Below are positions 8,861 to 16,835 of a stretch of 64,000 bases of DNA, piece after piece. Numbering within the stretch: the stretch's first letter is position 1; every line of letters begins with the position of its first letter. A program made the translations under genes and the position numbers. Below the pieces are notes generated by a model. It saw only the letters and a list, made by a program, of their open reading frames with translations, did not search any database and was not told the origin of the DNA. Source of the stretch: Saccharothrix sp. S26 (GTDB lineage: Bacteria; Actinomycetota; Actinomycetes; Mycobacteriales; Pseudonocardiaceae); assembly GCF_021390395.1 (NCBI RefSeq), contig NZ_JAJUWT010000010.1, forward strand, positions 248,001-312,000, given 5' to 3'.

Positions 8861-10081
8861 GTGAACGTCCGAGCGCACGACCGCGAGGCCGCGCCGAGCT
8901 GCCCGTTCCGGCACGACGTGGCCTTGGAGCCCGACCCGTTCCTGACCCGGATGCGGCGGGAGGACCCGATCGCCAAGGTCCGCCTGCCCCACGGCGAGGG
9001 CGAGGCGTGGCTGGTGACGCGCTACGACGACGTCCGGGTGGTCACGTCGGACCGGCGGTTCAGCCGGGCGGCGCTGATCGGGCGCGACTTCCCCCGGATC
9101 ACCCCCGCACCCATCGCGCAGCGCGAGGCGATCAACCTGATGGACCCGCCCGAGCTCAACCGGGTCCGCCGGCTGGTCGCCAAGGCGTTCACCACACCCC
9201 AGGTCGAGGCGCTGCGACCGTGGACGCGGCGGACCGTGCACACCCTGCTCGACGCCATGGTCGAGCACGGCCCGCCTGCGGACCTGGTCGAGCACCTGGC
9301 GGACCGGCTGCCCCTGATGACGATCTGCGAGCTGCTGGACATCCCGGCGGACGACCGACCGCGCGTGCGGCGGTGGGCGACGGCCATGATGTCCATGAGC
9401 GCCGCCGACCGGTCCGCCGCGGCCGAGGCCAAGGCCGCGATGCGCGCCTACTTCGACCGGCTCACCGCCGCGCGCCGGCGGCACCCCGGCGACGACCTGG
9501 TCAGCGCCCTGGCCACCGCCCGCGTCGGTGACGACGTGCTCGCCGACGCGGAGCTGTCGGTGCTGGCGATGCTCCTGGCGGTCACCGGCCACGACACCAC
9601 GACCTACGAGATCGCCGACATCACCTACACGCTGCTCACGCACCCCGAGCACCTGCACCGGCTGCGGGTCGAGCCGGAGGCGTTGCCGAGGGCCGTCGAG
9701 GAGCTGCTGCGGTTCATCCCGTTCCGCCAGGGCGTCGGCATCCCGCGCGTCGCGCTGGAGGACGTCGAGCTGGGCGGCGTCACGATCAAGGCCAGCGACG
9801 CGGTGCACGTGTCGTACCTGACCGGCAACCGCGACGAGCTGGCCTACGAGCGGCCCGACGAGCTGGACTTCGACCGCGCCGAGCCCGCGCCGCACCTGAC
9901 GTTCGGCCACGGCGGCCACCACTGCCTGGGCTCCCACCTGGCCCGGATGACGCTCCAGGAAGCCATCGGCGGGCTGCTGGCCCGGTTCCCGACCCTGCGG
10001 TTGGCCGTGCCGGCGGCGCGGGTGCGGTGGAACACCGTCTCGATCTGGCGGTACCCACTGGCCCTGCCGGTCGCGTGGTGA
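8861..10081 (+). CDS. Cytochrome P450, partner of RppA
   Basis: This is a 406-residue soluble bacterial P450. The I-helix oxygen-binding motif is TGHDTTTY, the K-helix ExxR motif is EELLRF, and the heme-thiolate loop is FGHGGHHCLGSHLAR with the axial Cys. The C-terminus keeps the SIWRYPLALPV beta strand. It needs ferredoxin and reductase partners, none of which is encoded here. The next gene, a type III polyketide synthase, starts within 10 nt after its stop, so the two are one operon. By analogy with actinobacterial P450/RppA pairs (the CYP158A2 type that couples flaviolin), it probably oxidises or dimerises the naphthol product. The exact reaction is an inference. Confidence 0.93.
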   Translation: MNVRAHDREAAPSCPFRHDVALEPDPFLTRMRREDPIAKVRLPHGEGEAWLVTRYDDVRVVTSDRRFSRAALIGRDFPRITPAPIAQREAINLMDPPELNRVRRLVAKAFTTPQVEALRPWTRRTVHTLLDAMVEHGPPADLVEHLADRLPLMTICELLDIPADDRPRVRRWATAMMSMSAADRSAAAEAKAAMRAYFDRLTAARRRHPGDDLVSALATARVGDDVLADAELSVLAMLLAVTGHDTTTYEIADITYTLLTHPEHLHRLRVEPEALPRAVEELLRFIPFRQGVGIPRVALEDVELGGVTIKASDAVHVSYLTGNRDELAYERPDELDFDRAEPAPHLTFGHGGHHCLGSHLARMTLQEAIGGLLARFPTLRLAVPAARVRWNTVSIWRYPLALPVAW

Positions 10082-10089
10082 GGGCGGTC

Positions 10090-11163
10090 GTGGCCACGCT
10101 CTGCCGTCCCGCCATCGCGGTCCCCGAGCACGTCATCACCCGCGAGCAGACCCTGGAACTGGCCCGGGAGCGCCACCGCGACCACCCGCAGCTCGACCTG
10201 GCGTTGCGGCTCATCGGCAACACCGGCGTCCAGACCAGGCACATCGTCCAGCCGATCGAGGACACCCTCAGGCACCCCGGCTTCGCCCAGCGCAACGCCC
10301 TCTACGAGAAGGAGGCCAAGTCACGGGTGCCGGACGTGGTGCGGCGGGCGTTGGGCCACGCCGACCTGACCGCCGCCGACATCGACCTGATCGTGTACGT
10401 CTCGTGCACCGGGTTCATGATGCCGTCGATGACGGCCTGGCTGATCAACACGATGGGGTTCCGGTCGTCGACCCGGCAGCTCCCGATCGCCCAGCTGGGC
10501 TGTGCCGGGGGAGGCGCGGCGATCAACCGCGCGCACGACTTCTGCACCGCCTACCCGCGGTCCAACGTGCTGGTCGTGGCGTGCGAGTTCTGCTCGCTGC
10601 TCTACCAGCCGACCGACCTGGGCGTCGGCAACCTGCTGTCCAACGGGCTGTTCGGCGACGCGCTGGCGGCGGCCGTGATGCGCGGTGAGGGCGGTGAGGG
10701 CGTGCGGGTCGAGCGCAACAGCTCCCGCCTGGTGCCCGACACGGAGAACTGGATCGCCTACGACGTGCGCGACACCGGCTTCCACTTCCTGCTGGACAAG
10801 CGCGTGCCCGGCACGATGTCCGTGCTCGCGCCCGCCCTGCGGGACGTGGCCGAGCCGCACGGCTGGGACATCGCGGGCCTGGACTTCTACATCGTGCACG
10901 CGGGCGGCCCCCGGATCCTCGACGACCTCGGCAAGTACCTGCGGCTGCCACCGCAGACGTTCCGCTACAGCCGGACGACGCTCGCCGAGCGCGGCAACGT
11001 GGCCAGCGTGGTCATCTTCGACGCCCTGGAGCGGCTGTTCGCCGACGGCGGGGCCGGGCACGGCGCGCGAGGTGTCATCGCCGGGTTCGGCCCCGGCATC
11101 ACCGCGGAGATCGCGCTCGGCACGTGGACCGCGCCGGCGTCCCGCCCGGCCGCCGTGACGTGA
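10090..11163 (+). CDS. rppA: Type III polyketide synthase, 1,3,6,8-tetrahydroxynaphthalene synthase
   Basis: The 357 residues are nearly colinear with Streptomyces RppA. From GTG 10090 the protein begins MATLCRPAIAVPEHVIT, the known RppA start, and a GGTGAGG ribosome site precedes it; GTG 10078, overlapping the P450 stop, would add four residues. The catalytic triad is present: Cys138 in QLGCAGGG, His in IVHAGGPRIL, Asn in ERGNVAS. The enzyme joins five malonyl-CoA units into 1,3,6,8-tetrahydroxynaphthalene, which auto-oxidises to flaviolin, a precursor of brown melanin-like or meroterpenoid pigments. No prenyltransferase or other tailoring genes lie nearby, so the P450 is the only evident partner. 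Confidence 0.95.
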   Translation: MATLCRPAIAVPEHVITREQTLELARERHRDHPQLDLALRLIGNTGVQTRHIVQPIEDTLRHPGFAQRNALYEKEAKSRVPDVVRRALGHADLTAADIDLIVYVSCTGFMMPSMTAWLINTMGFRSSTRQLPIAQLGCAGGGAAINRAHDFCTAYPRSNVLVVACEFCSLLYQPTDLGVGNLLSNGLFGDALAAAVMRGEGGEGVRVERNSSRLVPDTENWIAYDVRDTGFHFLLDKRVPGTMSVLAPALRDVAEPHGWDIAGLDFYIVHAGGPRILDDLGKYLRLPPQTFRYSRTTLAERGNVASVVIFDALERLFADGGAGHGARGVIAGFGPGITAEIALGTWTAPASRPAAVT

Positions 11164-11185
11164 CCCGGTGTGGGACGCTGCCGCC

Positions 11186-11986
11186 ATGCGTTGCGGGATC
11201 GTGCTGCCGTTCTTCGACGCGCCGGACGTGGCGTCGTGCGCGGCGCTGGCCGAGGAGTGCGGCTGGGACGGCGTCTTCCTGGCCGAGGCGGTGTGGGGCG
11301 TCGACGCCTGGGTGGCGCTGACGGCGGCGGCGATGCGCACGTCGTCGCTGCGGCTGGGCACGATGCTCACGCCGCTGCCCCGGTTCAAGCCGTGGGACGT
11401 GGCGTCCAGGGCGGCGACGCTGGACCGGTTGTCCGGCGGGCGCGTGCAGCTGTCGGTGGGGCTGGGCGCGCTGCACCCGGGCTGGACGGCGTTCGAGCGC
11501 GGGACGAGCCGGGCCGAGCGGGCGTTGCTGCTGGACGAGGGCCTGGCCGTGTACGACGGGCTGATGCGCGGACAGCCGTTCGCGTTCCGCGGGCAGCGCT
11601 ACGACGTGCGGGAGACCGACTTCTTCCCACCGCCGCCGCCCGTGCAGCGGCCGAGGGTGCCGGTGTGGGTGGTGGGCGCGTTCGACCGGCCCGTGTCGAT
11701 GCGGCGTGCGGTGGCGTGGGACGGGCTGCTGCCCAACCTGGTCGACGGCGGCGAGGCGCGGGGCCCGGCGAACCCGGCGGAGCTGGCGGCGGTGGTGGCG
11801 CAAGCGCGGGAGCTGCGCACGTCGCTCGGGCTGCCGTGGGACGGGTTCGACGTGGTCGCCGAGGGCGTCGCGACCGACGTGGGTGAGTGGGCCGACGCGG
11901 GCGCGACCTGGTGGGTCGAGTCGGACTGGGAGACCACGGTCGACGCCGTGCGCGACCGGATCACGGCCGGGCCGCCGTCGTTCTAG
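11186..11986 (+). CDS. LLM-class flavin-dependent oxidoreductase
   Basis: This is a 266-residue TIM-barrel protein of the bacterial luciferase/F420-dependent family. Typical signatures are MRCGIVLPFFDAPDV at the N-terminus, TSSLRLGTMLTPLPR, the 'ATLDRLSGGRVQLSVGLG' strand-loop, and PVWVVGAF. It probably binds FMNH2 or F420H2; the substrate cannot be told. It is shorter than the usual ~300-350 residues because the C-terminal helices are reduced. Its TAG stop overlaps the TAG of the convergent P-loop gene within a CTAG palindrome. ATG 11186 was chosen over GTG 11168 because the beta-strand starts there. Confidence 0.88.
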   Translation: MRCGIVLPFFDAPDVASCAALAEECGWDGVFLAEAVWGVDAWVALTAAAMRTSSLRLGTMLTPLPRFKPWDVASRAATLDRLSGGRVQLSVGLGALHPGWTAFERGTSRAERALLLDEGLAVYDGLMRGQPFAFRGQRYDVRETDFFPPPPPVQRPRVPVWVVGAFDRPVSMRRAVAWDGLLPNLVDGGEARGPANPAELAAVVAQARELRTSLGLPWDGFDVVAEGVATDVGEWADAGATWWVESDWETTVDAVRDRITAGPPSF

Positions 11987-12516
11987 AGCGCGGCCAGGAC
12001 CTGGTCGGCCAGTTCGCCGGGTGTGTGCCGGTCGCCTCGCAGGACGAGCGTGTCCGGCGGCAGGGCGTCCCGTGCGGCGACGCCGCGGTCGACGTTGCCC
12101 AGGCGGAACCCGCGGATCCGGTCGTCCGCCTCCTGGTTGTACTGGTCCATGACCTGCTCGTTGATGCGGCGGCGCAGCTCCTCGGCCGGCACGTCCAGGA
12201 AGACGTGCAGCAGCGGGACGTCCGCGGCGGCGAGGAGCGTGAACACCTCCTCCTGGTAGGCCGGGTGGACCAGGGTCATGGGCGTGATCAGGTGCCGCCG
12301 GTACTCGCGGTGCAGGGCGACGGCGAACTCGGCGGTCAGCTTGCGCCACGGCGGCATGTCCTGGAAGTCGCCGCTCTCCGGCAGGGGAGCCCACTGGCGC
12401 AGCAGGAAGCCGACGTACTCCGGGTCGAACGCCAGGGCGTCCGGCAGGCGGCGGTGCAGCTCCTGCGCCAACGTCGTCTTGCCCGCGCCGAACGCGCCGT
12501 TGATCCACACGATCAT
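11983..12516 (-). CDS. P-loop NTP-binding protein (AAA_33/shikimate-kinase-like)
   Basis: This is a 177-residue cytoplasmic protein with a Walker A loop GAFGAGKTT at residues 7-15, a lid-like Arg-rich region (AEELRRRINEQ) and HVFLDVP as the likely Walker B strand. The family comprises small kinases such as gluconate, adenylylsulfate and aminoglycoside-type kinases, but the substrate cannot be assigned. Most start choices lie within a few codons: ATG 12516 or GTG 12522. Another small P-loop protein of similar length is encoded at 61516, but sequence similarity is limited to the P-loop. Confidence 0.8.
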   Translation of the reverse strand: MIVWINGAFGAGKTTLAQELHRRLPDALAFDPEYVGFLLRQWAPLPESGDFQDMPPWRKLTAEFAVALHREYRRHLITPMTLVHPAYQEEVFTLLAAADVPLLHVFLDVPAEELRRRINEQVMDQYNQEADDRIRGFRLGNVDRGVAARDALPPDTLVLRGDRHTPGELADQVLAAL

Positions 12517-12651
12517 GGTCACCACATTAGGTGACTTCGTTCGTTCGCCCCGGTGCGCCGGTCCTCGCTCCGCCCGGGACCGCTCGGGCCGGGCGGCGCG
12601 GATCGAGGGGTCCGGTCCCGACGGCCACCGGTCCCGGACATACTGACCGGT

Positions 12652-13548
12652 ATGACCACACTCGACCACTGGGGCGGGACGAGCCGGCACGTCGACCTCG
12701 ACGGGGCGTCGGTGCACTACGTCGACTTCGGCGGCGAAGGCCCGCCGATGGTGCTCGTGCACGGCCTGGGCGGCTCGCACCTCAACTGGTGCCTGCTCGC
12801 GCCCCACCTGGTCGGCCGGTACCGCGTGCTGGCCGTCGACCTGGCCGGGTTCGGCCTCACCCACCCCGAGGGGCGTGCCACGACGGTGCCCGCCAACGCG
12901 CGGCTGCTCGACCGGTTCCTGGCCGAGGTGGTCGGCGAGCCGGTGGTGCTCGTGGGCAACTCGATGGGCGGGATGATCTCGATCCTGCACGCCGCCCGCC
13001 GACCCGCGTCGGTGACGGCGCTGGCGCTGCTCGACCCGGCCGTGCCGATGCCGTTCGGCGTCCGCCCGGACCCGCAGGTCGTGGCCGCGTTCGCGATGTA
13101 CGCCGTGCCGGGGCTCGGCCAGTGGTTCCTGGCGAAGTCGCGGGCCGGGGTGTCGACGCGGCGGCAGGTCAAGCGGGTGCTGAACCTGGTGTGCGCGAAC
13201 CCGAAGTCGGTGCCGGAGGAGATGGTCCTGGCGTCGATGTCGTTGCTGGAGCAGCGGGCCGAGATCCCGGGGCTGGACGAGGCGTTCCTGGCGGCGGCGC
13301 GATCGGTGGTGTGGACGGGGGCGACGGCGCGCCGTTACTACACGGCGATGAGCCGGGTGCGCGTGCCGGTGTACCTGATGGCGGGCGAGAAGGACCGGCT
13401 GGTGCCCGTGGCGTCGGCGCGCGCGGCGGCCCGGCGCAACCCGTCGTGGCGCTTCGAGGTGCTGGACGGCGTCGGCCACGTGCCGCAGCTGGAGGTGCCG
13501 GAGCTGGTGGCCTCGCGGCTCGGGGACTGGCTGGCGACGGTGGGCTGA
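12652..13548 (+). CDS. Alpha/beta hydrolase
   Basis: This is a 298-residue alpha/beta-fold hydrolase. The oxyanion motif is VLVHGLGGSHLNW, the nucleophile elbow is GNSMGG (Ser), the acid is in GEKDRLVP, and the catalytic His is in GVGHVPQLE. The cap region (residues about 140-230) is helical. The substrate is unknown: esterase, lactonase or C-C hydrolase are all possible. The ATG follows a TACTGACCGGT stretch rather than a strong ribosome site. It is separated by 1 nt from the adenylyltransferase-like gene that follows, so the two are likely cotranscribed. Confidence 0.9.
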   Translation: MTTLDHWGGTSRHVDLDGASVHYVDFGGEGPPMVLVHGLGGSHLNWCLLAPHLVGRYRVLAVDLAGFGLTHPEGRATTVPANARLLDRFLAEVVGEPVVLVGNSMGGMISILHAARRPASVTALALLDPAVPMPFGVRPDPQVVAAFAMYAVPGLGQWFLAKSRAGVSTRRQVKRVLNLVCANPKSVPEEMVLASMSLLEQRAEIPGLDEAFLAAARSVVWTGATARRYYTAMSRVRVPVYLMAGEKDRLVPVASARAAARRNPSWRFEVLDGVGHVPQLEVPELVASRLGDWLATVG

Positions 13549-13549
13549 G

Positions 13550-14305
13550 GTGGACCAGGTCCGCGCGGTCGTGGAGCTGGTCGGCGACGGCGCGCTCGGC
13601 GTCTACCTCCACGGCTCGGCCGCGCTCGACGGCCTCAAGCCCGCCAGTGACCTGGACTTCCTCGTGGTCACGCGGCGGGGATTGGGCACTGCGCGACGAC
13701 GGGCGCTGCTGGACGGCCTGCTGGCGATCTCCGGTCCGCGCCCGGTCGAGCTGACGGTGGTGGCCCAGCCGGAGGTCCGGCCGTGGCGCTACCCGCCGAT
13801 CGCCGACTTCCAGTACGGCGAGTGGCTGCGCGAGGGCTTCGAGGCGGGCGCGGTCCCGGTGCCCGCGCCGATGCCCGATCTGGCCCTGCTGATCACGATG
13901 GCGTTGGCCGCGGACCACCCGCTGTCCGGCCCGCCGCCGGCGGAACTGCTGGACCCCGTCCCGCACGCCGACGTGGTGCGGGCGAGCGTGGCCGGGGTGC
14001 CGGACCTGCTGGACGACGTGGACCACGACACCCGCAACGTCGTGCTGACGCTGGCCCGCGTCTGGACCACGGTCGTGACGGGCGGGATCAGGTCGAAGGC
14101 CGCGGCCGCTGATTGGGCCCTGCCCCGCCTGCCACCGGAGCACCGCCCGGTGCTCGCGCACGCCAGGCGGCTGTACCTCGAGTGCCGCTACGACCAGGAG
14201 AGCTGGCCCGATGACCTGCGGGCGCGCGTGCCCGAGCACGTGCGGCACGTCGTCGCCTCGATCAGCGCCTCGATCAACGCGGAGGTCGGCCGCCTCAACG
14301 GTTGA
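13550..14305 (+). CDS. AadA-like aminoglycoside nucleotidyltransferase
   Basis: This is a 251-residue protein of the ANT(3'')/AadA family. The nucleotidyltransferase signature HGSAALDGLKPASDLDFLVV has the GS motif and the DxD metal pair, followed by a helical C-terminal domain of DUF4111 type (RNVVLTLARVWTTV, KAAAADWALPRLP). Family members adenylylate streptomycin and spectinomycin. Whether this chromosomal copy confers resistance or has another substrate is not shown. Start at GTG 13550, 1 nt after the hydrolase stop. The 3' end overlaps the convergent DUF397 gene by 11 bp. Confidence 0.85.
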   Translation: MDQVRAVVELVGDGALGVYLHGSAALDGLKPASDLDFLVVTRRGLGTARRRALLDGLLAISGPRPVELTVVAQPEVRPWRYPPIADFQYGEWLREGFEAGAVPVPAPMPDLALLITMALAADHPLSGPPPAELLDPVPHADVVRASVAGVPDLLDDVDHDTRNVVLTLARVWTTVVTGGIRSKAAAADWALPRLPPEHRPVLAHARRLYLECRYDQESWPDDLRARVPEHVRHVVASISASINAEVGRLNG

Positions 14306-14468
14306 GGAACTTGCTCCACGCGGAGCGGGGGAACGACAGCACCGGGCCGGTGGGGTTCTTGGAGTCGCGGACGTCGATCGCGTCGGGCACGAACCGCACC
14401 TCGACACAGGCCGGGTTCTCGGCGCTGCGGCTCGACTTGAACCAGCCGGTGCGGTCGTTCCGGTTCAC
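14295..14468 (-). CDS. DUF397 protein, partner of the Scr1-type regulator
   Basis: The 57 residues are wholly a DUF397 domain: the 'WFKSSRS..NPACVEVRF' start, 'VRDSKNPTGPVLSF' core and 'AWSKFL' end are diagnostic. Such proteins are encoded in large numbers in actinomycetes next to an HTH regulator with a DUF5753 domain, and the pairs are described as toxin-antitoxin-like or developmental switches. Here the GTG overlaps the regulator's stop (GTGA), so the two are translationally coupled. The function of the small protein itself is not settled. Confidence 0.92.
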   Translation of the reverse strand: MNRNDRTGWFKSSRSAENPACVEVRFVPDAIDVRDSKNPTGPVLSFPRSAWSKFLNR

Positions 14469-15328
14469 TCCAACTCCTTGCCGATCTGCTCGATCAGACC
14501 GAGTGATTCGACCCGGTCGAGCGCGAAATCCATCGCCTGGCTGTGCGCCAGACTGTACTCGCGGATCCGCATGGGCTGGTCGATCAGGTCGGTGGTCGAG
14601 ACGGTCTCCTGCCACACCAGGTCGGGCAGCCTGCTGCTGGCGAAACCGAGGATGTAGAAGGTCGACCCGCCGATGGCGTTGTGGTAGTCGGCGCTGAACG
14701 GCACGATCCGCACGTCGAGCGTGTCCGGCTGCTGGTGGATCTTGCAGGCCAGGTGCTTGAGCTGCGCCGCCATCACCTCCCGGCCGCCGACCATCTGCCG
14801 CAGCCCCGACTCCGTGATCACCGTGGTGAGCCGGATCGGGTCGTCTCCCCCGAGTCGTTGTTGGCGCTTCATCCGCACTTCGACCCGGCGGTTGGCCTCG
14901 GCCAGCCGGATGCTCGGCGCGCCACCGTTCATGATGGCCATGGCGTAGTCCTGGGTCTGGAGCAGGCTGGTGATCATGCCCGCGCTGTAGGCCCGGATGC
15001 TCTCCGCCCCGGCCTCGAAACCGAAGTACCGCAGCACTTCCGCGTTGAACATGGCCGAGTAGGGGTGCCACCACGCGCGCTTGGCCGCCGCTTCGCGGAG
15101 CGCTTGCAGTTCCTGCAGTTCCTCCTGGTCGAAGTCGAGCACGGCGGCGAGTTCGGCCAGCTTGCGGGCGTTGATCTTCACGCGGCCGGTCTCGACGCCC
15201 GACACGAACGACTGGCCGGTGTGGATGGCCTTCGCCGTCGACGCCGCCGTGAGGTCCATGAGCTCGCGCCGCTCGCGCAGCCGCAGGCCGAGTTCCCAGG
15301 CCGCGACCGTAGGGGATGCCGATGCCAT
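14465..15328 (-). CDS. Scr1-family helix-turn-helix regulator (XRE HTH + DUF5753)
   Basis: This is a 287-residue protein. Residues about 10-70 form an XRE-type HTH (LGLRLRERRELMDLTAASTA ... VSGVETGRVKI), and residues about 95-280 a DUF5753 domain (ESIRAYSAGMITSLLQTQDYA, 'GGSTFYILGF'). GGAG lies 5 nt before ATG 15328, favoured over ATG 15358. It is coupled to DUF397 downstream and divergent from a small gene at 15425, so the 97-nt gap between them likely carries an autoregulated promoter. Confidence 0.93.
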   Translation of the reverse strand: MASASPTVAAWELGLRLRERRELMDLTAASTAKAIHTGQSFVSGVETGRVKINARKLAELAAVLDFDQEELQELQALREAAAKRAWWHPYSAMFNAEVLRYFGFEAGAESIRAYSAGMITSLLQTQDYAMAIMNGGAPSIRLAEANRRVEVRMKRQQRLGGDDPIRLTTVITESGLRQMVGGREVMAAQLKHLACKIHQQPDTLDVRIVPFSADYHNAIGGSTFYILGFASSRLPDLVWQETVSTTDLIDQPMRIREYSLAHSQAMDFALDRVESLGLIEQIGKELE

Positions 15329-15424
15329 GCCGCTCCTCGCCCGATCGAGTGAAGCCATTTGCTGATATCACCAACACCGGACACCATGGTAGCAGCGGAT
15401 GTTGACCGGTCGTGGGAGGACTTG

Positions 15425-15640
15425 ATGGGTCGGGCTCAGGTGCACCTGTGGGCGCAGGTGCCGGGTGACGTGTGGATCAACTACGATGTGGAGCCGGGAG
15501 GGGGTGCGGTGGTGTTCAAGATCGGTCAGGACGTGGAGCTGTACATCGAGCCGAAGGCCCTGGCCAAGATAGGCGAGGTGGCGGCGGAAGCGGCGGAGTT
15601 GGCCGGCGCGGTGGCGGCCGACCGCCTCCACTCGCGGTAG
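15425..15640 (+). CDS. Small hypothetical protein divergent from the Scr1 regulator
   Basis: This is a 71-residue protein with two parts: a beta region (VHLWAQVPGDVWINYDVEPGGGAVVFKIGQDVELYIEP) and an Ala/Glu helix (IGEVAAEAAELAGAVAA). GGGAGGA lies 4 nt before ATG 15425; an ATG at 15386 would add 13 residues. Its family is unknown to me. The divergent position next to an HTH/DUF397 pair suggests common control. Confidence 0.6.
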   Translation: MGRAQVHLWAQVPGDVWINYDVEPGGGAVVFKIGQDVELYIEPKALAKIGEVAAEAAELAGAVAADRLHSR

Positions 15641-15896
15641 CGCTCTCCGCTCGCCGCAGCGCTGCCCGAAAGGCGCTGACCCGGTCGGTCGGCCAGTCAG
15701 GCATCACCTGGCATTCGGTCAGGTGGTCGTGCTTGGCGAACTGGTTGCCGTAGTCGCGCGTCACGGCCGCGATGATCACCTCGTCCTCCGTGTCCCCGGC
15801 GACCCGGCGAACGGCCATGATCTCCGCGAGGTCCGCCCGAGCCCGTACCTCACCGGCGGTGCGGTCCGACCGGCCGTTCCAGGGCTTCGGGTGCAT
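15516..15896 (-). CDS. Possible hypothetical protein, 3' half doubtful
   Basis: From ATG 15896 the frame encodes 126 residues. The first ~85 (RADLAEIMAVRRVAGDTEDEVIIAAVTRDYG) have normal high-GC3 codon use and look like a real protein. The last ~40 are a low-complexity Pro/Arg tail read antisense to the 15425 gene, with 125 bp of overlap. Either the original stop was lost or the frame is fortuitous. No family was recognised. Confidence 0.4.
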   Translation of the reverse strand: MHPKPWNGRSDRTAGEVRARADLAEIMAVRRVAGDTEDEVIIAAVTRDYGNQFAKHDHLTECQVMPDWPTDRVSAFRAALRRAESATASGGGRPPPRRPTPPLPPPPRLSWPGPSARCTAPRPDRS

Positions 15897-16031
15897 GCGG
15901 TGAGCCGGACGGGGTCGCGGACCATCGACGGCACCGCGCAAGGATCGAGACTCGCCGGTACTGGCGCAATCAACCGCCACGAAACATCATGGTCACCTGG
16001 GGTTCGCTCGACGCGGAGCGGGGGAGGGGCC

Positions 16032-16835
16032 ATGTCAGCACTGCCGCACGTCCCACCGGACCACCCGGACCTGGAGCCCGCCGTGACGCCGGGTTCCGCG
16101 CCGGGCCTGCTGTGGTACCTCACCGAACCGACCCGAACCGCTGTCGGCATCGGCCAGTTCGCGGCGACCCGTTCCCTGCTGCGTGCCGCCCCGAGCGGTG
16201 ACGGCCACACCGTCCTCGTGCTGCCGGGCCTCGGCGGGACCGACGCGACGACCGTGCCGCTGCGCAGGTTCCTGACCGGCTTGGGTTACGACGTCCGCGG
16301 TTGGGGCCTCGGGCTGAACATCGGCCCGTCGGTCGGAGTGGTGCGCGGGATGCGCGACCTGCTGCGGGAACTGGCCGTGGGCGGCAAGGTGAGCATGGTT
16401 GGCTGGTCCCTGGGCGGCATCTTCGCCCGCGAACTGGCCCGCGAGCACCCCGGCATGGTCCGCCAGGTGATCACCCTGGGCAGCCCGTACGCCATGACGG
16501 ACCTGCGCCAGACCAGGGTCAACCCGGTCTACCAACTGCTGGCCAGGTTCTACGTCCCGGGTGCCACCCTGCCACCGCCGGAACACACCCGCCCACCGTT
16601 CCCGGTCCCGTCGACCTCGGTCTACTCGAAGTCGGACGGCATCGTCGCCTGGCAGACCTGCATCTCACCCCCGAGCGCCCGCCAGCAGAACGTCGCGGTC
16701 AACTCGACCCACCTGGGCTACGGCTACAACGCCACCGTCCTCTGGCTGATCGCCGACCGCCTCTCCCAACGCCCAACCCGCTGGCAACCGTTCACCCCAC
16801 CACCAGGAATGTCCCGCATGTTCCCCATCACCTGA
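16032..16835 (+). CDS. Alpha/beta hydrolase, lipase/esterase-like
   Basis: This is a 267-residue alpha/beta hydrolase with a GGGAGGGGC ribosome site directly before the ATG. HTVLVLPGLGGTD holds the oxyanion loop, GWSLGG the nucleophile Ser, SKSDGIV the acid, and NSTHLGYG the His. There is no signal peptide, so it is cytoplasmic. It resembles actinobacterial hydrolases annotated as putative lipases or esterases; the substrate cannot be inferred. Flanking genes give no functional link. Confidence 0.88.
   Translation: MSALPHVPPDHPDLEPAVTPGSAPGLLWYLTEPTRTAVGIGQFAATRSLLRAAPSGDGHTVLVLPGLGGTDATTVPLRRFLTGLGYDVRGWGLGLNIGPSVGVVRGMRDLLRELAVGGKVSMVGWSLGGIFARELAREHPGMVRQVITLGSPYAMTDLRQTRVNPVYQLLARFYVPGATLPPPEHTRPPFPVPSTSVYSKSDGIVAWQTCISPPSARQQNVAVNSTHLGYGYNATVLWLIADRLSQRPTRWQPFTPPPGMSRMFPIT

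Noticed and set aside
11983..11986. Overlapping stops in CTAG as a special signal
   Set aside because: Simple convergent overlap; CTAG being palindromic explains it fully.
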